Origin: Candidatus Gastranaerophilales bacterium
GTDB lineage: Bacteria > Cyanobacteriota > Vampirovibrionia > Gastranaerophilales > Gastranaerophilaceae
NCBI GenBank assembly: GCA_947624665.1
Contig: CANQLK010000011.1
Span: 1 to 21,981 of the forward strand
Length of the DNA stretch: 21,981 nt
Direction: 5' to 3'
Below the pieces are notes generated by a model that saw only the letters and a program-made list of their open reading frames with translations, did not search any database and was not told the origin of the DNA. Below, in pieces: positions 1-7,136 of the stretch (position 1 is the stretch's first letter; each line of letters begins with the position of its first letter). Made by a program: the position numbers and the translations under genes.

Positions 1-85
1 TCGTTCGCTATTTCGGTGTTACTTCGGCATTTCGCTTCGCTTCAGCCTACGCAAAATTTGTCTGCGCTACATCCCGATATTGTTA
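1..85 (-). repeat. tRNA-Pro 5'-end-like fragment followed by a CGAA-rich tract (possible dispersed repeat)
   Basis: Read on the minus strand, about 55 bases after the fumarase stop codon, there is CGGGATGTAGCGCAG. From memory this equals the first 15 bases common in bacterial tRNA-Pro genes. A D-stem could form (GCGC with GCGT), but no anticodon arm with a Pro anticodon and no GGTTCGAATCC-type T arm follow. Instead the sequence continues as a tract rich in GCGAA/CCGAA units up to the window edge. Base composition here is clearly less AT-rich than the flanks. It could be a tRNA-derived remnant, an integration scar or a dispersed genomic repeat. It is not called as a functional tRNA. Confidence 0.35.
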
Positions 86-141
86 TTAATCTTAAACTCA
101 ATTTATCAATAACATTAACAATAGTCAATACTTTTTCTGTA

Positions 142-1527
142 TCATATTTCTGTTTTTATGGGAAGCTTTTCTACATACAATTTATATATTGCTTCCGTTC
201 CTAAATCATTATATGCCGTTATTTCGCTTTTCTTTACTTTTTCGGCAATTAAAGCCGCTATTCCGCCTGTTATTGTAAAGTATTTTGCTTTGTTCTTCAA
301 AATAGTCTTTTTTATTTCATCAGAGCGTCCGCCTTTTCCGATAGTCGCAAGTAGTCCTCTGTTATATAGTTCTAGTGCATATTTATCCATTCTTTCTGCG
401 GTTGTAGGCCCGATTGAACCTATTATTTCATTCGGTTTATTCGGGCAAGGCCCCGCATAAAATATTATCTTGTCTTTTATCGGAATGGGAAGTTCCTCGC
501 CTCTTGAAATTATTTCAACCATCCTTTTATGTGCCATATCTCTTGCAACATATATTTCTCCCGTTAATAAAACTTTAGTTCCCGCTTTTAAATTTCTTAT
601 CGCTTCTATTTCTTCGGTCTTAATTTCAATATAGTTATCATTATTTTCTTTTATTAATTTATACTCGGGTGTTTCGCCGAAATAAGTAATTTTATTTTCG
701 GCTGATATTACGCACGAAGCTAATCTCTCCGAATGACAGTTAATTGTTATTCCTACAGGCATGCAGGCTATATGAGTCGGTGCCGTTTTTGTTTTAACGT
801 CAAGAACATAGCAGTTTTTATAAGGTTCAGGGGCATTATTATTTACATAATTTTTTATTTCTTCTGATAAACTGAGTTCATCAGGTGTAAATTCGTTTTC
901 AAAAAATACTTCCTTAGACATAACCATTGCTTTATCTGCCGTTAGACCGATTCCAATACCTATAAACATCGGAGGACATGCATTTACTCCCGCTGATAAT
1001 ATCAAATCACCTGTTTTCTTTACAATATCTTCTTTTGTTTCAGTCGGAAAAAGCATTATCAATTTTGATTTATTTTCCGAGCCTGCTCCTTTAATAAGCA
1101 CTTTTATTCTTATTTCATCTTCTTTTATATAATTTGTATAAATAACGCAAGGTGTATTGTTTTTTGTATTTTCTCTTTCAAAAACGGCGTTTTTTACTAC
1201 TGATTTTCTGAAATAATTATCCCGATAGCAGTCCGATACAGCTTCATTAACGGCATCTTCAATAAACTGTCCGCTTAAATTTATATTTTGTCCTGCTTCG
1301 ATAAAAACGATTACTTGCCCTGTATCTTGGCATAACGGGCGTTTTTTATTGTATGCGGTATATGCATTTTGCAAGATATTTGCCAAAATGTTTTTTGCTT
1401 CCGTATTTTTTGAATTTTCATAAGCATTGAAGATTTTTTTGTATGATTCTTGGCAAAGAGCAATATTTGCATTGCGGCATAAATTGTATACCGCTTCTTT
1501 TATTATTTTAGTTGAGATACTTTTCAT
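142..1527 (-). CDS. Class I fumarate hydratase, alpha and beta domains in one chain (4Fe-4S)
   Basis: Catalyses reversible fumarate to malate hydration in the cytoplasm, using an oxygen-labile 4Fe-4S cluster. The 461-residue chain joins the two domains that are separate subunits in many anaerobes. The alpha domain spans about 1-285 and carries three candidate cluster ligands: C66 in CQDTG, C184 in NACPP, and C264 in INCHSERLA. The beta domain spans about 286-461, with LLTGEIYVARDMAHKRM (321-337) and the substrate-loop motif GPTTAERMD (373-381). L-tartrate dehydratase (TtdAB) is a close paralogue, so substrate is not certain, but the fused layout favours fumarase. It starts at ATG 1527 without a strong Shine-Dalgarno sequence and ends in TGA. 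It is divergent from rsmE, with 142 bases shared as upstream region. In anaerobes of this kind it would serve an incomplete TCA branch or fumarate supply, which is inference. Confidence 0.9.
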   Translation of the reverse strand: MKSISTKIIKEAVYNLCRNANIALCQESYKKIFNAYENSKNTEAKNILANILQNAYTAYNKKRPLCQDTGQVIVFIEAGQNINLSGQFIEDAVNEAVSDCYRDNYFRKSVVKNAVFERENTKNNTPCVIYTNYIKEDEIRIKVLIKGAGSENKSKLIMLFPTETKEDIVKKTGDLILSAGVNACPPMFIGIGIGLTADKAMVMSKEVFFENEFTPDELSLSEEIKNYVNNNAPEPYKNCYVLDVKTKTAPTHIACMPVGITINCHSERLASCVISAENKITYFGETPEYKLIKENNDNYIEIKTEEIEAIRNLKAGTKVLLTGEIYVARDMAHKRMVEIISRGEELPIPIKDKIIFYAGPCPNKPNEIIGSIGPTTAERMDKYALELYNRGLLATIGKGGRSDEIKKTILKNKAKYFTITGGIAALIAEKVKKSEITAYNDLGTEAIYKLYVEKLPIKTEI

Positions 1528-1645
1528 AAGTAAATGATATATTCACTTAAAAATAATGTAAAGAAGCTTATCACGTTTTTTAAACTGTTGTAAATTTCCC
1601 AAAATTTCATTATAAATTTCAAAAAATATTTTTATTAATTTATTA

Positions 1646-1663
1646 TATAATATTTTTAAGAGG
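1646..1663 (+). promoter_or_regulatory. Probable -10 (TATAAT) and ribosome binding site of rsmE
   Basis: TATAAT lies at 1646-1651 and AAGAGG at 1658-1663, six bases before ATG 1670. If used, transcription would start near 1658 and give a very short leader. No convincing -35 box is visible in the AT-rich stretch upstream, so the promoter call is tentative. The ribosome binding site is good. Confidence 0.4.
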
Positions 1664-1669
1664 TTTTTT

Positions 1670-2401
1670 ATGCCGCATTTTTTAATAAAATCGCAAGATA
1701 TAAATAAAAATAAAATAACAGTATCCGATAAAGAATTATATTGCCATATAATTAAATCTATGCGTACTAATATTGGAGAGGAACTCCTTTTATTAGATGA
1801 AAATGAAATACAATATGAAGCTGTAGTATCTGAAATCGAGTCAAATTATTTTGAATGCGATATAAAAAATCAGTATCAGTCTAAAAGAAAATTGGAACTT
1901 GATTTATATATAGCGCAAAGTGTATTAAATTCCGATGCTCAAATAAGTTCAATCCAAAAAGCAACCGAGCTTGGTGTTAAAGGCATAATTCCTTTATATA
2001 CGGACAATTGCTCGATAAAAGAGACTGTTATAAGAAATAAAATTCCCAAATGGCGAAAAATTGCTTTAGAATCCGTTAAACAATGCGAAAGATGCGATAT
2101 ACCCGAGGTCTTTGACCTGTCACACATAAAAGACGTTATTGATAAATATGATAGAGTAATTGTTTTTGCCGAAAAATATGCTGAGGATAATTTTTTTGAG
2201 TACATTAGAAAAAACAAAATAAGTAAAAATGAAAAAATTCTTGTTGTAATAGGGCCGGAGGGCGGATTTTCCGAAAATGAATTTGAATTTTTTAAATCTA
2301 AAAATATACCGTTAATTACATTAGGAAATCTTATATATAGGGCTGATACCGCTTTAACTGCTGCTCTTACTTGTGTTATTAATGGGGTTTTATATGGATA
2401 A
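1670..2401 (+). CDS. rsmE: 16S rRNA m3U1498 methyltransferase (RsmE)
   Basis: SPOUT-class methyltransferase that makes N3-methyluridine at position 1498 of 16S rRNA in the assembled 30S subunit, using SAM. The 243-residue length matches the family. The N-terminal PUA-like domain covers about 1-70. The C-terminal trefoil-knot domain carries QKATELGVKGIIPL (96-109), a KQCERCDIPEV segment (137-147), the SAM loop IGPEGGFSENE (194-204) and the final knot motif LGNLIYRADTA (218-228), corresponding to the usual LG.RILR.ETA. Its last bases overlap the start of the CCA-adding enzyme gene by 8 bases, so the two are almost certainly co-transcribed and probably translationally coupled. Both act on structural RNA. 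Confidence 0.93.
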   Translation: MPHFLIKSQDINKNKITVSDKELYCHIIKSMRTNIGEELLLLDENEIQYEAVVSEIESNYFECDIKNQYQSKRKLELDLYIAQSVLNSDAQISSIQKATELGVKGIIPLYTDNCSIKETVIRNKIPKWRKIALESVKQCERCDIPEVFDLSHIKDVIDKYDRVIVFAEKYAEDNFFEYIRKNKISKNEKILVVIGPEGGFSENEFEFFKSKNIPLITLGNLIYRADTALTAALTCVINGVLYG

Positions 2402-3794
2402 ATATATTAATTCTATTGAAAATAATTATGTTATAAAGCTTATTAAGCCGTTAATAAAAGAGGTTGAAGCCTATGTTGTCGGCGGGTTTATCAGGGATAT
2501 TTTTATGAATGAAACAAGTCCCGATATTGATTTAATTGTTTTAACTGATGATATAAAAGAATTTTCTCAAACTCTGGCAAAGCAAATAAATGCTCATTTT
2601 ATTGAGCTTGATTGTGTTAATAACATATACAGACTGGTTTTGGAAGATAAGATAAATTATATTGATATTACAAAGCCTGTTGAAAATGATTTGGAAAAAG
2701 ACTTAAAAAGGCGGGATTTAACGATAAATGCCGTAGCTTATGATATAAAAAATTCTAAATTTATTGATTACATCGGCGGTATTGACGATATAAAAAATAA
2801 AAAAATACGAGGGATTTCGGAAAAAAATTTTGAAGATGACCCGTTAAGATTATTAAGAATATTCCGTTTCTACTCAAAAACGGGGTTTGAAATCGACAAT
2901 TCATTGATAGAGCTTGCTAAAAAACTTCACAAAACAATCAATCAGCCAGCAAAAGAGAGAATTACAACTGAACTTTTAAAAATGTTTGAAGGCAAATACT
3001 GCCATGAAGCGTTGTTAAAATTGGATGAAGCAGGATTGCTTGAGGAAATTTTCCCGATATATAAAGAGGTCAGGAAAATTCCGCCTAATTCCCACCATAA
3101 TTTCCCTTTAATCCTTCATCTTATTGAAACGGTCAGACAAATCCAGATTATTTATGAAAATTCATCGGAAGAAGTAAAAAAATATTTGGAGGAAAAGAGA
3201 TTTTCGCAGGTAAAATCGCTCGCTTTTTTAAAGCTGACAGGTTTCCTGCACGATATAGGAAAGCCTTCTTGTTGGACAATCGAAGAAGACACAGGCAGAC
3301 ACAGGTTTATTAAACACGACGAAATAGGTTCAAAGCTTGTTGTGCCTATTCTTAAAGATTTAAAGTTTTCTAAAAAGCAAATAGAATACGTTAAAACACT
3401 TATAAAATACCATATATATCCGTCAAGTCTTATAAGCGCACCTGAAGTAACGGAAAAAGCCAAAATGAAATTTTACAGAAAAATGGACGGTTATGTTATA
3501 GACAATATTATTTTGGCGATGGCTGACAGGCTCTCTGCAAGAGGTGTTCAAGTAACGGAGGAAATGGTTAATAAAAATATCAACGGGCTTAATGATTTAT
3601 TAAATGTTTATTTATCTCAAAGAGATAAGATAAAACCGCTTGAAAAGCTTCTTGACGGGGTCGATATAATGGAGATATTGAATATTCCTCAAGGTAAAGA
3701 ACTCGGCAGAATAATCAAAGAGCTTAATGAAGCGCAGCTTTCGGGTGAAGTTAATACAAAATCACAAGCCGTAGAATTTATAAAAAAATTATAA
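2394..3794 (+). CDS. cca: CCA tRNA nucleotidyltransferase with C-terminal HD domain
   Basis: Class II nucleotidyltransferase that adds or repairs the 3' CCA of tRNA. From ATG 2394 the protein has 466 residues. Head domain: GG at 30-31 with R34-D35, catalytic DID at 44-46, RRD at 106-108 and N112 (nucleotide selection), then DPLRLLRIFRF (149-159). An HD phosphohydrolase domain follows: H242, H286-D287 in FLHDIGKP, and H308-D309. This is the arrangement of the HD-type CCA/poly(A) polymerase-like family and could add 2',3'-cyclic phosphatase or phosphatase activity. The reading frame is open from GTG 2373, but ATG 2394 is chosen because GGGG lies six bases upstream. It overlaps rsmE by 8 bases and ends one base from the convergent gene at 3796, leaving no room for a separate terminator. 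Confidence 0.9.
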   Translation: MDKYINSIENNYVIKLIKPLIKEVEAYVVGGFIRDIFMNETSPDIDLIVLTDDIKEFSQTLAKQINAHFIELDCVNNIYRLVLEDKINYIDITKPVENDLEKDLKRRDLTINAVAYDIKNSKFIDYIGGIDDIKNKKIRGISEKNFEDDPLRLLRIFRFYSKTGFEIDNSLIELAKKLHKTINQPAKERITTELLKMFEGKYCHEALLKLDEAGLLEEIFPIYKEVRKIPPNSHHNFPLILHLIETVRQIQIIYENSSEEVKKYLEEKRFSQVKSLAFLKLTGFLHDIGKPSCWTIEEDTGRHRFIKHDEIGSKLVVPILKDLKFSKKQIEYVKTLIKYHIYPSSLISAPEVTEKAKMKFYRKMDGYVIDNIILAMADRLSARGVQVTEEMVNKNINGLNDLLNVYLSQRDKIKPLEKLLDGVDIMEILNIPQGKELGRIIKELNEAQLSGEVNTKSQAVEFIKKL

Positions 3795-3795
3795 T

Positions 3796-4377
3796 TTATT
3801 CTTCCTCTGAAATGCCTTGAGTCTTAACTTTTATAATAACCAGACCGTCTTGAGCGACATTAAAATCCTGACCTTCTTCAACATAAGTCAAAGGAGTGCT
3901 TTCATAAAGATTTGTACCTGCCGATTGAAGTCTGTTTTGATTTTCGTTAGGCTTAATAATTCCTTTTGTAACTGCAAGAGCCTGAGGCAATAATGTGGCT
4001 TTTAAAAGATGGCTTGCTACTGCCGTGCCTGCTTTTTTTGATATCTCTTTTATGTCCTTTTCTTTGCCGACAAGCATTTTCCCTTTCATTAAACCGTTGG
4101 TTTTATCGTTGTATTGAATATCATAATATCCGTCACGTTTTCCTCTTTTTGGTTTATTATAATTTAAAATTTTTACGGAAATTGTTTCCCCGTGTTCCAA
4201 ATTAAGGTCTTTAGTTAAATGTCCGGGGTTTATAACAGTTAATTCAATTTCTTTACCCGGTTTAAGATTATTTGATAAATCTTGCTGAGCCGATGTATAT
4301 ATTTTATCTGCGATAACTTCGGCATTGGCAGATAATGACAGTATAAATATTGCCGATATAACCAATAAATTTTTCAC
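3796..4377 (-). CDS. Secreted protein of unknown function
   Basis: Not recognised as a known family. The 193-residue product has a typical Sec signal peptide: basic start MKN, hydrophobic core LLVISAIFILSLS, and probable cleavage after ANA at residue 19. The mature part is mixed and basic, with short beta-prone stretches (IELTVI, ETISVKIL, YYDIQY), a small-residue/hydrophobic stretch around 117-140 and an acidic C-terminus. Start is GTG, supported by an AGGAG seven bases upstream. It lies 21 bases downstream of the kinase-like gene at 4399-5268 on the same strand, so the two probably form an operon. The export suggests a periplasmic or surface job, which does not obviously fit the cytoplasmic kinase. 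It is convergent with cca, separated by one base. Confidence 0.75.
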   Translation of the reverse strand: MKNLLVISAIFILSLSANAEVIADKIYTSAQQDLSNNLKPGKEIELTVINPGHLTKDLNLEHGETISVKILNYNKPKRGKRDGYYDIQYNDKTNGLMKGKMLVGKEKDIKEISKKAGTAVASHLLKATLLPQALAVTKGIIKPNENQNRLQSAGTNLYESTPLTYVEEGQDFNVAQDGLVIIKVKTQGISEEE

Positions 4378-4384
4378 TTACTAT

Positions 4385-4389
4385 CTCCT
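4385..4389 (-). promoter_or_regulatory. AGGAG ribosome binding site fixing a GTG start
   Basis: On the minus strand AGGAG is followed after seven bases by GTG at 4377. This decides the start of the secreted protein, whose signal peptide begins exactly there. Confidence 0.75.
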
Positions 4390-4398
4390 GATTAATAA

Positions 4399-5268
4399 CT
4401 ACTGTTCCTCGTTAGAAAAGTTATTAGTAATGGTATATATGTAATCAATAATTTCCGTAAAGTAATCTAATGAAGAAGCTCCGTTTAAAATGATATCAGA
4501 ATTATCTTTTTTGGGCAAAATATATTTTTTTGAAGCATTTCTTACATATTCCAACTGCTTTTTTGCATTTTCTTCATTTTGATTTCTGGAAGTTACGGCT
4601 CTGTATAAGAACCATTTTTCCTGTATTTTGGGGTCTATATCAATATAAAGTTTAATGTCAAATAAATCAGCGACTTTGCCGTACATTGTAGCCATTCCTT
4701 CCACTACAATTATTTTTTGTGCCTTTTTATCAATTGCTTTTGGAATAACTATACCAGTTCCGTTAACGAGATATTGAGGGATTTTAACGTCAGTACCTTG
4801 TGAAAGCGTAAGTAAATCGGTATAAAGCTGTTCCATATCAAAATTATCGGGAGAATCAACATCATAACCCGATGCCAGCAGCTTATCAAAAGAACCGTGT
4901 TTATTAATAAGGGCGGATATATCTTTAAAATAATTATCCGCACTAAGTATTTCTACCGGCATGTTTAAACGTTCGGTTGCAAGTTTAATTGTATTACAAA
5001 TAGTAGTTTTTCCGCTTGCTGATTCCCCGCTTATCCCTATTAATATACGTTTTTCGGGATTATTGATTAATCTTTTCGTAAATTTTGGAATAAATTCGTT
5101 TGATATATGCTTAAATATCGGTGTTTCATGTGTTTTATCGTATACGAGTATTTGTTTAAATTTTGAATACAAATAAACAGCCATAAATTCTCTGCCTGTC
5201 CTTGTTGAAAAATCAGGTTTTAATATTTTATCTTTATGGCTTAATTCTTTTTCTAATAGGGAATTCAT
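4399..5268 (-). CDS. Uridine kinase / phosphoribulokinase-family P-loop kinase with N-terminal extension
   Basis: The 289-residue protein has a PRK/URK-type kinase core from about residue 73. Walker A is GISGESASGKTT (78-89). SADNYF (109-114) corresponds to the uridine kinase S.D.FY motif, PDNFD (140-144) to its PD.FD motif, and VVEGM (188-192) to the strand carrying the second catalytic acid. LYRAVTSRN (221-229) is an Arg-containing lid motif. Ordinary uridine kinases are about 205-215 residues; this one has roughly 70 extra N-terminal residues of unknown role. It is not clearly a nucleoside kinase: PRK/URK relatives include pantothenate, nicotinamide riboside and phosphoribulokinases. It starts at ATG 5268, where GGAG lies about 13 bases upstream, and is followed by the secreted protein gene 21 bases on. 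Confidence 0.75.
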   Translation of the reverse strand: MNSLLEKELSHKDKILKPDFSTRTGREFMAVYLYSKFKQILVYDKTHETPIFKHISNEFIPKFTKRLINNPEKRILIGISGESASGKTTICNTIKLATERLNMPVEILSADNYFKDISALINKHGSFDKLLASGYDVDSPDNFDMEQLYTDLLTLSQGTDVKIPQYLVNGTGIVIPKAIDKKAQKIIVVEGMATMYGKVADLFDIKLYIDIDPKIQEKWFLYRAVTSRNQNEENAKKQLEYVRNASKKYILPKKDNSDIILNGASSLDYFTEIIDYIYTITNNFSNEEQ

Positions 5269-5289
5269 ACCTGATATAAAACTCCAAAA

Positions 5290-5389
5290 AAACTTTTTTG
5301 CTACGCTTTATATTCACTTTGATATGGTTATTTTACATTAAACGAACGGGTAGTCAAATAATTAATTATAAAGCGTAATGAAAAAGTTT
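5290..5389 (+). repeat. Long imperfect inverted repeat (23-bp arms) between divergent genes
   Basis: Left arm 5290-5312 and right arm 5367-5389 are complementary at 20 of 23 positions, with 54 bases between them. Two of the three differences would be G-U pairs in a plus-strand transcript, leaving one C-A mismatch, so the plus-strand RNA folds better than the minus-strand RNA. The arms contain TACGCTTTATA and its complement. It lies between the kinase-like gene (-) and the small secreted protein (+), covering most of the 177-base gap. It could be a MITE-like element, an untranslated-leader structure or an operator region. No T-tract follows, so it is not a standard terminator. Confidence 0.6.
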
Positions 5390-5445
5390 ACATTATCCGT
5401 CAAAATATAAATAGTCGGCTGATATAATTTGTAAAGGAGTGGAAA

Positions 5446-5700
5446 ATGTATAGATTGTTAATATTTTTTTGCGGGTTTTTTCTTGTCATTTATACTGCCG
5501 CCCAAATATCGCAAGCTTGCGAAACAGGTTTTGCCTGTTCTATATACGATATCGAGCAGCAAGAACTTCAATTTCAGGAACAGTTTAATCAAAATCTTAA
5601 CGGATATTTTAATAAAAAAGTAAACGAAAAACTTTTTTTAGGCGGGTTGGACTCAAAATCGGGTTATAATGATTTGTTTATATTTAAATCAGTTGTTTGA
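5446..5700 (+). CDS. Small secreted protein of unknown function
   Basis: The 84-residue product was not recognised. It begins with a signal peptide: MYR, then the hydrophobic core LLIFFCGFFLVIYTAA, with likely cleavage after SQA (about residue 24). The next residue is Cys, but the preceding S-Q-A does not fit a normal lipobox, so a lipoprotein is doubtful. The mature part of about 60 residues has two early cysteines (CETGFAC) that could form a disulfide, then a Gln/Glu/Phe-rich stretch. Translation is well supported: AAAGGAG at 5433-5439, six bases before ATG. Its end overlaps the convergent phosphohexomutase gene by 17 bases. TATAAT at 5423-5428 is probably too close to the ribosome binding site to be its promoter. 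Confidence 0.65.
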   Translation: MYRLLIFFCGFFLVIYTAAQISQACETGFACSIYDIEQQELQFQEQFNQNLNGYFNKKVNEKLFLGGLDSKSGYNDLFIFKSVV

Positions 5701-7063
5701 CCGAGTTTTCTAATACTTTTGTTTTTTCTTCCTTGTCGGTTTCCAAATAAATTCTAAGCAGCGGCTCTGTGCCGCTTTTCCTTATCAATATTGTACTTCC
5801 GTCATTTAAATATATTTTAAGTCCGTCAAGCTCATTCTTTTTGACTATTTGGTATTCGCCTATTTCCGTGCAGGTTTTAAACAGATTTATAATTTCGTCT
5901 TGCTTTTCTTTCATATCAAGCTTTAAATCAATTCTGTCGTTATAAAATTTGCGATTTAATTCTGATAAGAAAATATTATGGAGTTCAAAAAGAGGTTTAT
6001 TTTCATAAGCTAACATTTCCATAATCAAAAGATTAGCCAAAATTCCGTCTTTTTCGGGGATATGTCCTTTAATACTTAAACCTCCCGATTCTTCTCCCGC
6101 TATGATTACATCATTTTTACGCATGGCTTCGCCCAGCCACTTAAAACCTACGGGAGTTTCAATAACTTCCGTATTATTTTTCTTTGCAAATAAATCAAGC
6201 ATGGAACTTGCTCCAACGGTTTTTGCAAGCATTCCCGACAGTTTTTTATTCTTTATAAGATGTTCTAAGAGCATACAGATAATGTCATTTGCACTAATAA
6301 ATATTCCGTTTTCATCAAAAACTCCGAACCTGTCACCGTCCCCGTCATTACTTAATCCTATTTTACCGTTCTTTTTGCACAGTTCTTTTAAATAAGTAAG
6401 ATATTTTTCTTTAGGGTCGGGCAAATTGCCGCCAAAATTAATATCCCTCTCCATATTTTGATATACGGCATTTATTCTGTTTTCATCCAGAATTCTTTTA
6501 AATAATGAAGCGGCAGCACCGTGGTGTCCGTCATAATTAATCTTTATTTCGGCTTCTTTGATTTTCTTTATATCAATAATTTTTTTAATATGGTTAATGT
6601 AATCTTCTTCAAACGAAACTATTTCTAAAGAACCTTTGTGTCCGTTATTTTCTAATTTTTTTTCAAGCGAATTAACAATTTCTTTTGTCATAAAGTCTTC
6701 GGCAGGGCCTCCATAGGGCGGTATAAATTTAATTCCCAAATACTCCGGAGGATTATGAGAAGCAGTTACCATAACGGCATAAGCATTTAAGTTTAATGCA
6801 CTATACGCAATAACGGGTGTGGCAACTATTTTTTCGCTTAATAAAACATTAAAACCCGATTGATACAATGTTTCAGCTATAAACTTTGCAAATTCATCGG
6901 CTTTATTTCTGGGGTCATACCCTACTATTATTTTCTTATTATATCCTGATTCTTTATATATGTAATTGCCGATACCGTTTATGACTTTTTTTGTATTTTC
7001 AACCGTAAAATCTTTATCCAGAACGGCTCGCCACCCATCTGTTCCGAAATTTATTTCCTTCAT
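5684..7063 (-). CDS. Phosphoglucomutase/phosphomannomutase family protein (alpha-D-phosphohexomutase)
   Basis: Interconverts hexose 1- and 6-phosphates through a phosphoserine enzyme, supplying nucleotide-sugar precursors. The four-domain signature is complete over 459 residues: FGTDGWR at 6-12, the catalytic phosphoserine loop TASHNPP at 100-106 (S102), the metal loop DGDGDRFG at 240-247 (D240, D242, D244), the sugar-binding loop GEESGG at 323-328, and the phosphate-binding loop RKSGTEP at 428-434. PGM, PMM and GlmM share these motifs, so sugar preference cannot be read from sequence alone. The GEESGG loop suits glucose/mannose mutases. It is divergent from pheA across 73 bases, and its 3' end overlaps the small secreted protein gene. 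Confidence 0.9.
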   Translation of the reverse strand: MKEINFGTDGWRAVLDKDFTVENTKKVINGIGNYIYKESGYNKKIIVGYDPRNKADEFAKFIAETLYQSGFNVLLSEKIVATPVIAYSALNLNAYAVMVTASHNPPEYLGIKFIPPYGGPAEDFMTKEIVNSLEKKLENNGHKGSLEIVSFEEDYINHIKKIIDIKKIKEAEIKINYDGHHGAAASLFKRILDENRINAVYQNMERDINFGGNLPDPKEKYLTYLKELCKKNGKIGLSNDGDGDRFGVFDENGIFISANDIICMLLEHLIKNKKLSGMLAKTVGASSMLDLFAKKNNTEVIETPVGFKWLGEAMRKNDVIIAGEESGGLSIKGHIPEKDGILANLLIMEMLAYENKPLFELHNIFLSELNRKFYNDRIDLKLDMKEKQDEIINLFKTCTEIGEYQIVKKNELDGLKIYLNDGSTILIRKSGTEPLLRIYLETDKEEKTKVLENSVKQLI

Positions 7064-7085
7064 GTTGTGCCTGTTTTTTTTATTT

Positions 7086-7103
7086 CCTGTACAATATTAC
7101 AGG
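7086..7103. promoter_or_regulatory. Operator-like dyad between divergent pgm-type gene and pheA
   Basis: CCTGTA and TACAGG form a perfect 6-bp dyad with a six-base AT-rich spacer (CAATAT). It sits in the 73-base gap between two divergent start codons, where both promoters must lie. TATATA follows at 7111-7116 and could serve pheA as part of a -10. A short dyad could arise by chance. Confidence 0.35.
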
Positions 7104-7136
7104 TTCCATTTTATATAAGAAATAAAGGTTTAGCAA

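Noticed and set aside
1..85. tRNA-Pro gene on the minus strand
   Set aside because: Only the first 15 bases fit. No anticodon arm with a Pro anticodon and no T arm can be found.
158..460. Plus-strand ORF opposite the fumarase C-terminal part
   Set aside because: It is the antisense of the conserved beta domain, with no separate signals.
2373..2393. Upstream starts of the CCA enzyme (GTG 2373, ATG 2382)
   Set aside because: They lie deeper in rsmE without a ribosome binding site. ATG 2394 has GGGG at proper spacing.
1538..5319. TATATTCACTT shared by 1538-1548 and 5309-5319, upstream of two minus-strand genes
   Set aside because: Only 11 AT-rich bases, at different distances from the two start codons (11 and 41). 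Possibly a -10-like coincidence.
5423..5428. TATAAT as promoter of the small secreted protein gene
   Set aside because: The start of transcription would fall inside the AAAGGAG ribosome binding site (5433-5439), leaving no usable leader.
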